NCBI RefSeq assembly: GCF_003368325.1 | Contig: NZ_CP031466.1 | Span: 1,116,001 to 1,180,000 of the forward strand | Reading direction: 5' to 3' | DNA length: 64,000 nucleotides | Source: Paraburkholderia caffeinilytica | GTDB lineage: Bacteria; Pseudomonadota; Gammaproteobacteria; Burkholderiales; Burkholderiaceae | The notes under the pieces: model-generated | The model's database searches: none | What the model saw: only the letters and a program-made list of their open reading frames with translations | Told to the model about the DNA's origin: nothing | Program-made: the position numbers and the translations under genes | Part shown: piece after piece, positions 43,880 to 53,277 of the stretch | How the letters are laid out: each line of letters starts with the position of its first letter | Position numbering within the stretch: the first letter of the stretch is position 1

Positions 43880-44710
43880 ATGGTGGCAAATCCTACCGTG
43901 CTGTTTCCGGAGGGTGTCGGGCAGGCTGCTACCGCGACCAGCGAAAGGCTGCTTGCGGTCGAGCATGTCAACCTCGAATACCGCACGCGCGAGCGGATCG
44001 TTCGCGCAACCCATGACGTGAGTTTCGATGTCTATGGCGGCGACCGCTTTGTGCTGCTGGGTCCGTCGGGTTGCGGCAAGTCGACCTTGCTCAAAGCCGT
44101 GGCCGGGTTCATCCAGCCGACGTCCGGCAGTATCGCGCTTGAAGGCGTTGCCGTGCGAGGTCCCGGCGCCGATCGTATCGTCGTGTTTCAGGAATTCGAC
44201 CAGTTGCCGCCGTGGAAAACGGTTTTGCAGAACGTTGCGTTCCCGCTGCGCGTGGCGAAGAAGCTTTCGCGTGCCGAAGCCAAAGAACGCGCGCTGCACT
44301 ATCTCGACAAGGTGGGGCTTGCTTCGTTTGCCAACGCTTATCCGCATACGTTGTCGGGCGGTATGAAGCAGCGCGTCGCGATTGCCCGCGCGCTGGCGAT
44401 GCAACCGCGCGTGCTGCTGATGGACGAGCCGTTCGCCGCGCTCGATGCGCTCACGCGCCGCAAGATGCAGGAAGAACTGCTGCGTCTGTGGGAAGAAGTC
44501 AACTTCACGCTGCTGTTCGTGACGCACTCGATCGAGGAGGCATTGGTGGTCGGCAACCGTATCCTGTTGTTGTCGCCGCATCCGGGGCGCGTGCGTGCCG
44601 AACTGAACAGCCATCAGTATTCGCAGGATAGTTTTGGACGCAGCGATTTTCTGCACAGCGTTGCGCGTATCCATCGCCTGTTGTTCGAGCAGACGGAGGC
44701 CGTGCAATGA
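43880..44710 (+). CDS. ABC transporter ATP-binding protein (SsuB/TauB-like)
   Basis: A 276-residue ATPase. Walker A GPSGCGKSTLLKAVAGFIQP is near residue 62. The Q-loop is in VVFQEFDQLPPWKTVLQNV, the signature LSGGMKQRVAIARALAMQPR, and Walker B VLLMDEPFAALDALTRRKMQ. The PPW following the Q-loop is characteristic of the SsuB/TauB group. The stop overlaps the permease start by 4 bases. Confidence 0.93.
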   Translation: MVANPTVLFPEGVGQAATATSERLLAVEHVNLEYRTRERIVRATHDVSFDVYGGDRFVLLGPSGCGKSTLLKAVAGFIQPTSGSIALEGVAVRGPGADRIVVFQEFDQLPPWKTVLQNVAFPLRVAKKLSRAEAKERALHYLDKVGLASFANAYPHTLSGGMKQRVAIARALAMQPRVLLMDEPFAALDALTRRKMQEELLRLWEEVNFTLLFVTHSIEEALVVGNRILLLSPHPGRVRAELNSHQYSQDSFGRSDFLHSVARIHRLLFEQTEAVQ

Positions 44711-45585
44711 GTTCACCCGCCACCTTGTTGCCGCCGGTTCGCGAGGAGTACGAGCGTCCGCTCGAACCGCTCGGCGAGCTCGTGCTTGAGGCGCCGTTGC
44801 CGCTCGGCAAGCGCATCTTCGCGCAAGGCTGGTTGCGCAAGACGCTGATAGCGCTGGTGTTGATCGCCATCTGGGAAATCGCCGCGCGCGCGATCGACAA
44901 CGATCTGCTGCTGCCCACGTTTGGGGCAACGTTCAGCGCGTTCGTCCAGGGCGTGTGGTCCGGCGAGCTGCTGCGGAAAACGGCTGTATCGATGTCCGTG
45001 CTATTGCGCGGCTATCTGCTCGGCGCCGCACTCGCGTTCGTGCTGACCTCGCTCGCCGTGTCGACGCGCCTGGGGCGTGATGTTCTGTCGATGCTGACGG
45101 CGATGTTCAACCCGTTGCCTTCCATCGCGCTGTTGCCGCTCGCTTTGCTCTGGTTCGGTCTGGGTACCGGCAGCCTGCTGTTCGTGTTGGTGCACGCGGT
45201 GCTGTGGCCGCTCGCGCTCAATACCTACTCGGGTTTTCAATCGGTGCCGGCGACGCTGCGTATGACAGGGCGTAACTACGGCCTTACCGGCATGCGCCAT
45301 GTGCTGTTGATCCTGGTGCCGGCCGCCTTGCCGTCGATCCTGGCTGGGTTGCGCGTGGGCTGGGCCTTTGCGTGGCGCACGCTGATCGCCGCGGAACTCG
45401 TATTCGGTGCGAGTTCCGGCAGCGGCGGGCTTGGCTGGTACATCTTCCAGAATCGCAACGAGTTGTACACGGATCGCGTTTTCGCAGGGCTGGCCGCGGT
45501 CATCGTGATTGGCTTGCTGATCGAGCATCTGGTGTTCGATACGCTCGAGCGCGTGACCGTTCGCCGGTGGGGCGTGCAGCACTAA
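44707..45585 (+). CDS. ABC transporter permease (SsuC/TauC-like)
   Basis: A 292-residue permease with six predicted membrane helices, the first at about residues 42-62 (TLIALVLIAIWEIAARAI). The EAA-like loop RMTGRNYGLTGMRHVLLILV and the AAELVFGASSGSGGLGWYIF segment are typical of SsuC/TauC. An N-terminal cytoplasmic stretch of about 40 residues is normal. Last gene of the dioxygenase/ABC operon, coupled to the ATPase by overlap. Confidence 0.92.
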   Translation: MSSPATLLPPVREEYERPLEPLGELVLEAPLPLGKRIFAQGWLRKTLIALVLIAIWEIAARAIDNDLLLPTFGATFSAFVQGVWSGELLRKTAVSMSVLLRGYLLGAALAFVLTSLAVSTRLGRDVLSMLTAMFNPLPSIALLPLALLWFGLGTGSLLFVLVHAVLWPLALNTYSGFQSVPATLRMTGRNYGLTGMRHVLLILVPAALPSILAGLRVGWAFAWRTLIAAELVFGASSGSGGLGWYIFQNRNELYTDRVFAGLAAVIVIGLLIEHLVFDTLERVTVRRWGVQH

Positions 45586-45838
45586 CGGTCCGATGCCGGT
45601 GACAACGATTCAGCGTGACCGCGGTGGCGATGCGGTTGACGACATTGCCTGCTGTGTCGAACGCGTCGGCCACACCGCTATCGCAACGAATCGAGCGATG
45701 CTTACGGCTTGCATGTTGGCGAAAAAAAAGTGATTGGCGATGGAATAGCCACCGTGTCCCGGCTGTTCTGTGAAGGTGGCTACGACTGACTGGGAGTCGG
45801 ACGGTGGCCGCGCTGACCCCACACTGACGGTAACCATC
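45586..45838. other. Intergenic region before the superoxide dismutase gene
   Basis: 253 bases with no gene recognised. It should contain the promoter for the exported superoxide dismutase. No clear regulator site was found. Confidence 0.4.
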
Positions 45839-46606
45839 ATGCTGAACTCGCTCATCTCCCGGCGTCGTCTGATTGCAACCGGCTCGCTGGCTTCGATCGG
45901 TGTCTCGCTTTCCCGATTCGCTTTCGGCCAGACGGCCGGCACCTCGTCGAGTCAAACGCCTGCCGGCACGAAGCCCACGCTCAGCGTCGTGCCTGCTTAC
46001 CTTGGCGCATCGCCCCAAACGCTGCCACCATTGCCTTATGCGGAGAACGCACTCGAACCGACCATCTCCGCGCGCACAGTCGGCATTCACTACGGCAAGC
46101 ACCATCGGGCCTATTTCGACAATTTGCACAAGCTGCTGGCCGGCACGCCGCTCGAACAGGCGTCGCTCGAACAGATCATCGTGCAGTCGCACAATCAGCC
46201 GGCGCTGGCTGACGTGTTCAACAACGCGGCGCAAGCGTGGAATCACAACTTCTACTGGAATTCTCTGAGTCCCACCGCGACGGCGCCGAGCGCGAAATTG
46301 CAGGCGGCTATCGAACGCAAGTTCGGGTCCATGGAAGCGCTGTCGAAAGCGCTCGTCGCGACGTCGGCGTCGCAATTCGGCAGCGGCTGGGGATGGTTGG
46401 TCGTCGATCGTGGCGAACTGGCGGTCGTCAAGACGGGCAATGCGGAAACGCCGTTCACGGCCGGCCTTGCGCCGCTCCTCACGGTCGACGTTTGGGAACA
46501 CGCGTACTACCTCGACTATCAGAATCGCCGTCCGGACTACCTGGTGGCCACCGTTTCGCGTCAGTTGAACTGGGCGTTCGCATCGGCCAATTTCGAGCGC
46601 GTCTAA
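45839..46606 (+). CDS. Exported Fe-type superoxide dismutase with Tat signal
   Basis: A 255-residue superoxide dismutase. The N-terminus, LISRRRLIATGSLASIGVSL, is a twin-arginine signal, so the enzyme probably acts outside the cytoplasm on folded export. Metal ligands are His84, His136 (AQAWNHNFYW), Asp217 and His221 (DVWEHAYY). Gln132 in AAQAW and Ala202 in NAETP match the iron-type pattern of E. coli SodB (Gln69, Ala141). An export signal on this family is uncommon. It lies 386 bases upstream of the sigma/anti-sigma operon, on the same strand. Confidence 0.88.
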   Translation: MLNSLISRRRLIATGSLASIGVSLSRFAFGQTAGTSSSQTPAGTKPTLSVVPAYLGASPQTLPPLPYAENALEPTISARTVGIHYGKHHRAYFDNLHKLLAGTPLEQASLEQIIVQSHNQPALADVFNNAAQAWNHNFYWNSLSPTATAPSAKLQAAIERKFGSMEALSKALVATSASQFGSGWGWLVVDRGELAVVKTGNAETPFTAGLAPLLTVDVWEHAYYLDYQNRRPDYLVATVSRQLNWAFASANFERV

Positions 46607-46992
46607 ACCGGCACCGGAGACGTCGGACGTTCGATACGTGCAGCGGGGTCAAACAGTTGGCGCTGCGATGCCGGCGTCGTCGTGCACGACACAAGGCCAG
46701 GCCGGTCACTCGCCGTATCTTGCGACCTACGTTTTCTATCGGTGGTCTTGAGCATTCACTTACAATGTCGAGGCTATGCGCGGGATAGCCGCATTCCGCG
46801 CACAGGCAGATGCCACACTGGATTTGCGCCTGCATGGGCGTGCCGGCAGGCGTTCTTGCGCGCTTCGCTATTTTCTGTGGGCGTGCGGCGGCGGTGGTTG
46901 GGCTAACGTTGTAGAATCGGCGGGCCCACCGGCAATGGCAGGTTTTTTGGCCGCCTCGCCTGCCCGCAACCCCTGCTTTCAGCCAGTCAATC
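46607..46992. other. Intergenic region before the ECF sigma gene
   Basis: 386 bases; short open frames are present but none is convincing. It should hold the promoter of the ECF operon. I could not identify a clear -35/-10 pair. Confidence 0.4.
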
Positions 46993-47550
46993 ATGTCAAC
47001 AGCAGATGCCGAGAATCTGCCCAGTTTGCTGCCGGCCATGCTGCCGAGGCTGTGGGCTTTCTCCCTGCGCTTGTGCGGGAACCAGCACGACGCCGAGGAT
47101 GTACTTCAGCGTGCCTGCGTGCGTGGGCTCGAGCGTGCCAGCCAATTGCAGCCGGGCACGTCACCCCTGAGCTGGATGTTTTCCATTGTCCACTCCACGT
47201 GGATCAATGAGCTGCGTGCGCGTAACGTGCGCAGCCGTTCAAGCATGGAATGGGACGACAACTTTCTCGAGACCGTGGCAGACCCCGGTGCACGGAATCC
47301 GGAAGCGACCATGCTGAGCGGCGAGATCATCGCGGCCGTCGAGCGTCTGCCGGAGGCACAACGGATCGTGATGCTGCTGGTGGCGGTCGAAGGGTTGAGC
47401 TACGCGGAAGCGGCCGACACGCTCGGCGTGCCGATCGGCACGATCATGAGCCGGCTGTCGCGCGCGCGGCAGACGATCGGTGCGCAATTCGGCGAGGGTG
47501 CGCCGCGTGAAGCGCGTTCGGCCGGCGGCAGTCAGGGAGGGGAGCGATGA
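46993..47550 (+). CDS. ECF RNA polymerase sigma factor
   Basis: A 185-residue extracytoplasmic-function sigma factor. Region 2 covers about residues 15-80 (MLPRLWAFSLRLCGNQHDAE, VLQRACVRGLERASQLQPG, the latter ending region 2.4). Region 4 covers about 115-165, with LPEAQRIVMLLVAVEGLSYA and the HTH YAEAADTLGVPIGTIMSRLS. The stop overlaps the start of the first anti-sigma gene. The target genes are unknown; the superoxide dismutase upstream is a candidate. Confidence 0.9.
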   Translation: MSTADAENLPSLLPAMLPRLWAFSLRLCGNQHDAEDVLQRACVRGLERASQLQPGTSPLSWMFSIVHSTWINELRARNVRSRSSMEWDDNFLETVADPGARNPEATMLSGEIIAAVERLPEAQRIVMLLVAVEGLSYAEAADTLGVPIGTIMSRLSRARQTIGAQFGEGAPREARSAGGSQGGER

Positions 47551-48506
47551 ATATTGATGACGCCATCCTGCTGGCCTACGTCGACGGCGATCTGCCGAGC
47601 GACGAGTGCGCGAAAGTCGAGCGTTTGATCCACGATTCCGCCGAGGTCGCGTCGCGGGTGTCGATGCTGCGCGCGTCGCAACTGCCCTATAAGGACGCGT
47701 TCGACCAGCAGTCGTTGCCGCCCGTGCCCGAATCGCTGACCCGAAGTGTCGAAGAACTGATTCGTCAGCACGCCGCGAAGGCCTCCGCGCAACATGCCGC
47801 CGAATCCACGGTTCCCGCCGCTGCCACTGCTGGAGACGAACCGGAAGCGTTGCTCGGCACGAACGTACATCGCCTGAAGTCGAAGTCGCGCGCCAAGGCG
47901 CTGCCGGGGCTGTCGTGGCCGAAGCTCGCGGTCGCATTCGTCGCGGGCGCATTCTGCTGCGGCCTCGCGTTGCGGCTGGTGCCGCAACTGGCGGGCGGCA
48001 GCGGCACGTTCAGCACCGCGTCGAACGATTCCGGCATGACGCCGTGGATCAAGGCGGCCGCGGGTTATCAGCAGCTCTATACGCGCGACACGGTCGCGCT
48101 GCTGCAACCCGACACGAAGACGACGGCCGCTATTCTCGGAGACATTCGCCATGTCGACGACATTGCAATGGAGATTCCCGATCTGCGCCGCCAGGGCCTC
48201 ACGTTCAAGCGCGTGCAGCGCTTGCGCTTCCATGACAAGCCGCTGGTGCAAATCGTCTATTTGCCGGAGAACGGTAAGCCGGTCGCGTTGTGTGTGCTGA
48301 AAGAAGCGAAGGCCGACGCGGCGCCGTCAGCCGGCAATGTACAGGGCATGGACGTGGTCGCATGGCGGCGCGGGCAGCTTGGCTACGCGCTGATCGGCGA
48401 GCACGGCAGTGTCGATCTCGACGCGCTCGGCAAGGAGCTCTACAAAGGCGAGGTCACGACCAGCATCAGCGGCATCGGCATGGATGGCGATGTTCCCCGT
48501 TCCTGA
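47547..48506 (+). CDS. Membrane anti-sigma factor, first copy
   Basis: A 319-residue protein expected to hold the sigma factor at the membrane. The cytoplasmic N-terminus (MNIDDAILLAYVDGDLPSDE) has the anti-sigma LAYVDGxL motif, but no zinc HxxxCxxC. One membrane helix is near residues 128-145 (AVAFVAGAFCCGLAL). A periplasmic domain of about 160 residues follows, with GYQQLYTRDTVALLQPD and DLRRQGLTFKRVQRLRFHD. It overlaps the sigma gene by 4 bases. Paralogous to the next gene. Confidence 0.85.
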   Translation: MNIDDAILLAYVDGDLPSDECAKVERLIHDSAEVASRVSMLRASQLPYKDAFDQQSLPPVPESLTRSVEELIRQHAAKASAQHAAESTVPAAATAGDEPEALLGTNVHRLKSKSRAKALPGLSWPKLAVAFVAGAFCCGLALRLVPQLAGGSGTFSTASNDSGMTPWIKAAAGYQQLYTRDTVALLQPDTKTTAAILGDIRHVDDIAMEIPDLRRQGLTFKRVQRLRFHDKPLVQIVYLPENGKPVALCVLKEAKADAAPSAGNVQGMDVVAWRRGQLGYALIGEHGSVDLDALGKELYKGEVTTSISGIGMDGDVPRS

Positions 48507-48530
48507 TCCGGCCGCCTTGGCTTGCATTCC

Positions 48531-49397
48531 ATGGCCCCCGACGACAGCCAACTGATCGCCTATGCCGACGGCGAACTCGGCGCGGCCGAGGCGGCGTCGG
48601 TGGAGCGCGTGCTGGTTGGGTCGCCCGATCTGCGGCAAAGCGTCGAATGGCTGCGCGCGTCGCGTCTTCCGTATCGCGAAGCGTTCGCGGCGCAGACGCT
48701 GCCGCCGTTGCCGGACGAACTCCGGCGCTGCATCGAAGCGCTTGCGAGCGCCTCGATGCAGCAGCAGGGCGATCAGATGCCCGCGCAGTCGGCGCAGCAC
48801 TCGCGGCCGCGCGCATGGCTCATTGCCGCGTTTGTCGCGGGCGCATTCAGCGCGGGCCTCGTGCAGTGGTTCGGCGGGATCTGGCCCGGCGCGTCCGGCA
48901 ACGGTGCGGCGAGCGTCTCCGTGACTGCTCCCCGGCCGTGGGTCGATGCCGCGCTGGATTATCAGCAGATGTACTCGCGCGAAACCGTCGCGTATGTGTC
49001 GCCTGATCCGGCGGTGTCGGCCGATACCGTTGCGGCGATTCGCAAGGTCGACGGCATCCCTTTGCGCATGCCGGATCTGCAGCGGGTCGGGTTGTCGTTC
49101 AAATCAGTCGAGCGTCTGCGTTACAACGGCAAGCCGCTCGTTCAGATCGTCTATCTGCCGGGCCATGGCACGCCCGTCGCGTTGTGCGTGATGAAGGATT
49201 CAAGGCCGGATCAGCCGATCGCGCAACGGCAGTCGCACGGCATGACCGTCGTGAGCTGGCGGCGCAATGAACTTTCGTACGCGTTGATCGGCCAGCCGGA
49301 CTCGGGTGACCTGCCGGCGATCGCCCGGCAGATTGCCGAAGGCGAGGTCGACGCGTTGTTCGCTACACGCGATATCGCATTGCGCGATGCCGGTTGA
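48531..49397 (+). CDS. Membrane anti-sigma factor, second copy
   Basis: A 288-residue paralogue of the preceding gene. Its N-terminus, MAPDDSQLIAYADGELGAAE, is the same kind of anti-sigma helix start. The membrane helix is near residues 97-115 (WLIAAFVAGAFSAGLVQWF), and the periplasmic domain keeps the same blocks (DYQQMYSRETVAYVSPDP, GKPLVQIVYLPGHGTPVALC). The two genes clearly arose by duplication. The ATG at 48531 follows the first copy by 24 bases. A TTG at 48522 is an alternative start. Confidence 0.83.
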   Translation: MAPDDSQLIAYADGELGAAEAASVERVLVGSPDLRQSVEWLRASRLPYREAFAAQTLPPLPDELRRCIEALASASMQQQGDQMPAQSAQHSRPRAWLIAAFVAGAFSAGLVQWFGGIWPGASGNGAASVSVTAPRPWVDAALDYQQMYSRETVAYVSPDPAVSADTVAAIRKVDGIPLRMPDLQRVGLSFKSVERLRYNGKPLVQIVYLPGHGTPVALCVMKDSRPDQPIAQRQSHGMTVVSWRRNELSYALIGQPDSGDLPAIARQIAEGEVDALFATRDIALRDAG

Positions 49398-49485
49398 TCA
49401 GGACTTCAGTGCGCATTGCCCGCCACAATCGACTTTTCCTGATCCCGACGGGTACGTTGAAGCGCCCGGTGTGATGCCGTCAGCG

Positions 49486-50379
49486 TTACTCGACTTCCAG
49501 TAGCTCGATCAACTGCGCAAGGAATCCCTTCAGCGTAGCCGACAGCATGCGCCCGGACAACGTCTGGATCTGCACGCTGCGCAGTGCCATGGCGGGATGG
49601 TCGATCGGTATCGCAACGAGTCCATCCTTGGTGAGCTGCGCCCGCACCGCAAAGCGGCTCGTCAGGGACACGGCGCCGGAGATCTGTGTAAAGACGTGCA
49701 AGGTACTTGAGTTATTGCAGGTCAGGACCGGATCGAACAGCAGCCCATCGAAACTGGACGCCATGTCGAACATCTGCCGGATCGTCGTGCCCGGATCGAG
49801 CAGCGCAATGGGAAAGTGCTGCAGGTCGGAGAGCGATACCTTGCTGCGCGCAGCAAGATCATGATTGCGCCGCATCAACGCATAGATCGGCGAGCTGCGC
49901 GTGTACTCCACGCAAATCTCCGGGTCGCGCAAGACACTGAAGGTCAATCCGATATCGGCATCGCCGTTGCATACGCGTAGTGTCACGTCCTGGGGGGCTG
50001 TCACGCTCAGTTCGAAACGCGTGCCGGGTGATTTCTCCAGATAGCGTGCGATCGCGCGGGGCAGTATGTCCCGTGCGAAAGCCTCCGATGAGGCGATACG
50101 AATCGTGCTTCGGTCAAATGAGGCGAGCGCGTTGATTTCGTCGAGCACCTGCTCGCCTTCAAGCAGGGTTCTGCGTACATGAGCGGCCAGCAGCTCGCCG
50201 GCCTTGGTTAGCGCCATGCCGCGCGGTTGCCTTTCGAATAGCGGATACCCGACCTCGTCTTCCAGTTTCGCGATCTGCCGGCTGATCGCCGAGATCGTTA
50301 CGTGCAATTTCTCAGACGCCTCTCCCAATGAACCCGTATTCGCAACGGCCAGGAAGTAACGAAGAGAAACGCTGTGCAT
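49486..50379 (-). CDS. LysR-family regulator
   Basis: A 297-residue LysR regulator. The HTH begins SVSLRYFLAVANTGSLGEAS and includes HVTISAISRQIAKLEDEVGY. The effector domain follows (STIRIASSEAFARDILPRAI). Length is normal. The start at 50379 is used since it places the HTH directly at the N-terminus; the frame to 50487 has no similarity. Divergent from the M20 peptidase gene. Likely controls the peptidase/transporter pair. Confidence 0.9.
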   Translation of the reverse strand: MHSVSLRYFLAVANTGSLGEASEKLHVTISAISRQIAKLEDEVGYPLFERQPRGMALTKAGELLAAHVRRTLLEGEQVLDEINALASFDRSTIRIASSEAFARDILPRAIARYLEKSPGTRFELSVTAPQDVTLRVCNGDADIGLTFSVLRDPEICVEYTRSSPIYALMRRNHDLAARSKVSLSDLQHFPIALLDPGTTIRQMFDMASSFDGLLFDPVLTCNNSSTLHVFTQISGAVSLTSRFAVRAQLTKDGLVAIPIDHPAMALRSVQIQTLSGRMLSATLKGFLAQLIELLEVE

Positions 50380-50425
50380 GGAGGCCCCGCTGGGTTTGCA
50401 CTTTTGGAAATGGGAGGCCGCAAAT

Positions 50426-50446
50426 AAGTCAATTGTGGTCTGACTT
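50426..50446. promoter_or_regulatory. Candidate LysR operator between LysR and M20 genes
   Basis: AAGTCA (50426-50431) and TGACTT (50441-50446) are an inverted repeat separated by 9 bases, in the divergent promoter region. The spacing fits a LysR-type recognition site, but binding is only inferred. Confidence 0.4.
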
Positions 50447-50511
50447 TTGGGTTCGTACGCTTGATCCATCGAAGAAATCGCGAGCACCGTAGAACCCTAC
50501 AGGCGACGAAC

Positions 50512-51942
50512 ATGATGACACGTGACAAAGCGATCGACAACGCCATTTCATATTTCGATTCGGGTGAGTTTCTTCAGGATCTGAGACGCCGGGTCCGTAT
50601 GGCAACCGAGAGTCAGGAAGCCTCGGCTATGCCCACACTCTGGAACTATCTGGGTCACGAGCTCACGCCTTTGGTGGAGCGACTCGGATTCAAATCGCGC
50701 GTCGTGGAGAATCCGTTCGAAGGCGGTGGTCCGTTCCTGCTTGCGACCCGTATCGAAGACCCGGTTCTGCCCACCGTCCTCATGTATGGGCATGGCGACG
50801 TCGTGCGGGGACAGGAGAACCAATGGAAGAATCAGATGCGCCCATGGGACATCACCATAGAAGGCGACCGCTGGTATGGGAGGGGGACCGCGGATAACAA
50901 GGGCCAACATACGATTAACCTGGCTGCGCTGGAACAGGTCTTGACCGTGCGAAAGCAGAGGCTCGGTTTCAATGTCAAGCTGCTCATCGAGATGGGTGAA
51001 GAGGTGGGGTCCCCGGGACTCGAGGCGATTTGCGAACAGAATAAGGACTTCCTCGCCGCAGATCTCCTGATCGCTTCCGATGGCCCGCGTGCCAGTGCCG
51101 CCACGCCCTGCGTCTTTCTCGGTTCGCGCGGATTCGTCAACTTTACGCTCTCGGTGAACCTGCGTGACGGCGCCCATCATTCCGGCAACTGGGGCGGATT
51201 GCTGCGCAACCCAGGCACCGTACTAGCGAGCGCGATTGCGTCGATTGTCGATGCCCGTGGCCGGATACTGATCGATGCCTTGAAACCCGGAAGTATTCCG
51301 GAGGCGGTGCGTCAGGCGCTAAGAGGTATCGCAATCGGCGGTGGGCCGAACGACCCGGAGATCGATCCTGATTGGGGTGAGCCGTCCTTGAGTCCTCAGG
51401 AGCGCGTCTATGGCTGGAACGCACTGGAGGTCCTGGCGTTCACCACGGGCAATCCCGCCAATCCAGTCGGAGCCATTCCGCCAACCGCTCGTGCGCATTG
51501 CCAGCTCAGGTATGTGGTGGGCACCGACTGCGAGCATATCGGCGCTATCTTGCAAGCCCATTTCAGGGAACACGGTCTTGAGCATGTCGAGGTCGAGATC
51601 GGCGAACAGATGGGCGCGACCCGCGTGTCCACTGATGATCCATGGGTTGAATGGGCGCTCGGGTCGCTCAGGCGAACGACTGGAAAGAAGCCCGACCTGC
51701 TGCCTAACCTGGGCGGGTCGCTGCCCAACACGGTCTTTACGGAAATTCTCGGCTTGCCAACGATCTGGATTCCTCACTCATATGGCGCTTGTTCGCAGCA
51801 CGCGCCGAATGAACATCTGCTTGTCAGCGTTGCGCGCGAGGCACTGCAGATCATGGCCGGTCTCTTCTGGGATCTCGGGGAAACGGGTTCGGCGGTTCGA
51901 GACCACCGTATGCGGCGGGAAACTTCCAGAGAATTGACGTAA
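50512..51942 (+). CDS. M20-family metallopeptidase/deacylase
   Basis: A 476-residue zinc hydrolase. The metal and catalytic set is complete: YGHGDVVRGQENQWKNQMRP (His, Asp), GRGTADNKGQHTINLAALEQ (bridging Asp), IEMGEEVGSPGLEAICEQNK (catalytic Glu, ligand Glu), the IASDGPR aspartate, and the C-terminal SYGACSQHAPNEHLLVS with the last His. A dimerisation lid domain lies at about 220-350. M20 enzymes cleave peptides or N-acyl amino acids; the substrate is not known. A second ATG at 50515 adjoins the chosen one. It is divergent from LysR and followed by a transporter. Confidence 0.9.
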   Translation: MMTRDKAIDNAISYFDSGEFLQDLRRRVRMATESQEASAMPTLWNYLGHELTPLVERLGFKSRVVENPFEGGGPFLLATRIEDPVLPTVLMYGHGDVVRGQENQWKNQMRPWDITIEGDRWYGRGTADNKGQHTINLAALEQVLTVRKQRLGFNVKLLIEMGEEVGSPGLEAICEQNKDFLAADLLIASDGPRASAATPCVFLGSRGFVNFTLSVNLRDGAHHSGNWGGLLRNPGTVLASAIASIVDARGRILIDALKPGSIPEAVRQALRGIAIGGGPNDPEIDPDWGEPSLSPQERVYGWNALEVLAFTTGNPANPVGAIPPTARAHCQLRYVVGTDCEHIGAILQAHFREHGLEHVEVEIGEQMGATRVSTDDPWVEWALGSLRRTTGKKPDLLPNLGGSLPNTVFTEILGLPTIWIPHSYGACSQHAPNEHLLVSVAREALQIMAGLFWDLGETGSAVRDHRMRRETSRELT

Positions 51943-51987
51943 ATCCTCCTGCTCGATCGAATGCTTCGCCAGCCACTGGAGAGTCAA

Positions 51988-53277
51988 ATGCATACTGCTG
52001 CAACCGTAGGTGAAACCGATTCGATAGAAACAAAGTCTTCGAGCTTCAACAGGATCATATTGGCCGCATCGATAGGCAATGCGCTTGAATGGTTCGACAT
52101 ACTTATCTATGGGTTTTTCGCCACCATCATTGCGAAGACGTTTTTCCCGGCAACGGATGCCACGATCTCACTCCTTGTGACGCTCGGTACGTTTGGCATT
52201 TCATACCTCGTCAGACCGGTTGGTGCGCTCGTGCTCGGATCCTACGCGGATCGGCATGGCCGCAAAGCGTCGATGATGGTGTCGATCGTCATGATGATGG
52301 TGGGTACCGCGATCATCGCCCTGATGCCGAGCTACGCGAGTATCGGCATTGCGGCACCGATTGCAGTCGTGTGCGCACGCCTGATCCAGGGGTTTTCGGC
52401 GGGAGGCGAATTTGGCAGCACAACGGCGTTTCTGGTTGAACAGGCACCGGAACGAAAGGGCTTCATTGCCAGCTTCCAGTTCGCCAGCCAGGGGCTGAGC
52501 TATCTGCTTGCGGCGGGCTTCGGGGCGGTCCTGACGAATACGCTCGATAAGGCTTCGCTCGATGCCTGGGGTTGGCGTCTCCCATTTTTATTCGGGATCT
52601 TGATCGGACCTGTGGGCTTCTATCTGCGCAAGCATATTCACGAGAGCCCCAGTTTTCTGGAGGCCAAGCCGGAGGAGTCGCCGGTCAGAACCGTGCTGGC
52701 GCACCAGAAATTCCGCATGCTTCTGGCCATTGGCATACTGGTCCTGTCGACCGGGACCAGTTACGTCATCCTTTACATTCCGACCTACGCAAGCCGTCAG
52801 CTCCACCTTCCCGAGAGCTTTGGTTTCATCGCTACGGCGCTCACGGGAGCCATTCTCACGTTCGTCACGCCGTTCGTCGGCCATCTCTCCGATCGTATCG
52901 GCCGGGTTCGGATGATGACCTGGGCCGGTATCGTTTTTACGGCGACTGTTTACCCTATTTTTAAAAGTCTGGGTGAGCATGCCGGTCTTGGCGCCCTCAT
53001 GGCGATGATGGCGTGGGTGGGGCTGCTGAAAGCGGTCTATTTCGGAGCCTTGCCGGCATTGATGGCCGAGACTTTCCCGATTGAAACGCGGGCGACCGGC
53101 ATGGCGCTCAGCTACAACATCGGCGTGACCATTTTCGGCGGCTTCGCGCCGCTCGTCGTGACCTCGCTGATTCTTGCGACGGGCAGCAAACAGGCGCCTG
53201 CCTTTTATCTGATGGTGCTGGGCGTTATCAGTCTGCTTGCGTTGTGGCAATGTCGCAAGACGTTAAATCTGCGCTAG
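51988..53277 (+). CDS. MFS transporter, metabolite:H+ symporter (MHS) type
   Basis: A 429-residue transporter with about 12 helices. IILAASIGNALEWFDILIYG at the N-terminus and GSYADRHGRKASMMVSIVMM are hallmark MHS motifs, as in the citrate/ketoglutarate/proline-betaine carriers. ARLIQGFSAGGEFGSTTAFL is also typical. The start at 51988 has GGAG about eight bases upstream; an earlier in-frame ATG at 51961 lacks support. It follows the M20 gene by 45 bases, suggesting uptake of the M20 substrate. Confidence 0.9.
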   Translation: MHTAATVGETDSIETKSSSFNRIILAASIGNALEWFDILIYGFFATIIAKTFFPATDATISLLVTLGTFGISYLVRPVGALVLGSYADRHGRKASMMVSIVMMMVGTAIIALMPSYASIGIAAPIAVVCARLIQGFSAGGEFGSTTAFLVEQAPERKGFIASFQFASQGLSYLLAAGFGAVLTNTLDKASLDAWGWRLPFLFGILIGPVGFYLRKHIHESPSFLEAKPEESPVRTVLAHQKFRMLLAIGILVLSTGTSYVILYIPTYASRQLHLPESFGFIATALTGAILTFVTPFVGHLSDRIGRVRMMTWAGIVFTATVYPIFKSLGEHAGLGALMAMMAWVGLLKAVYFGALPALMAETFPIETRATGMALSYNIGVTIFGGFAPLVVTSLILATGSKQAPAFYLMVLGVISLLALWQCRKTLNLR

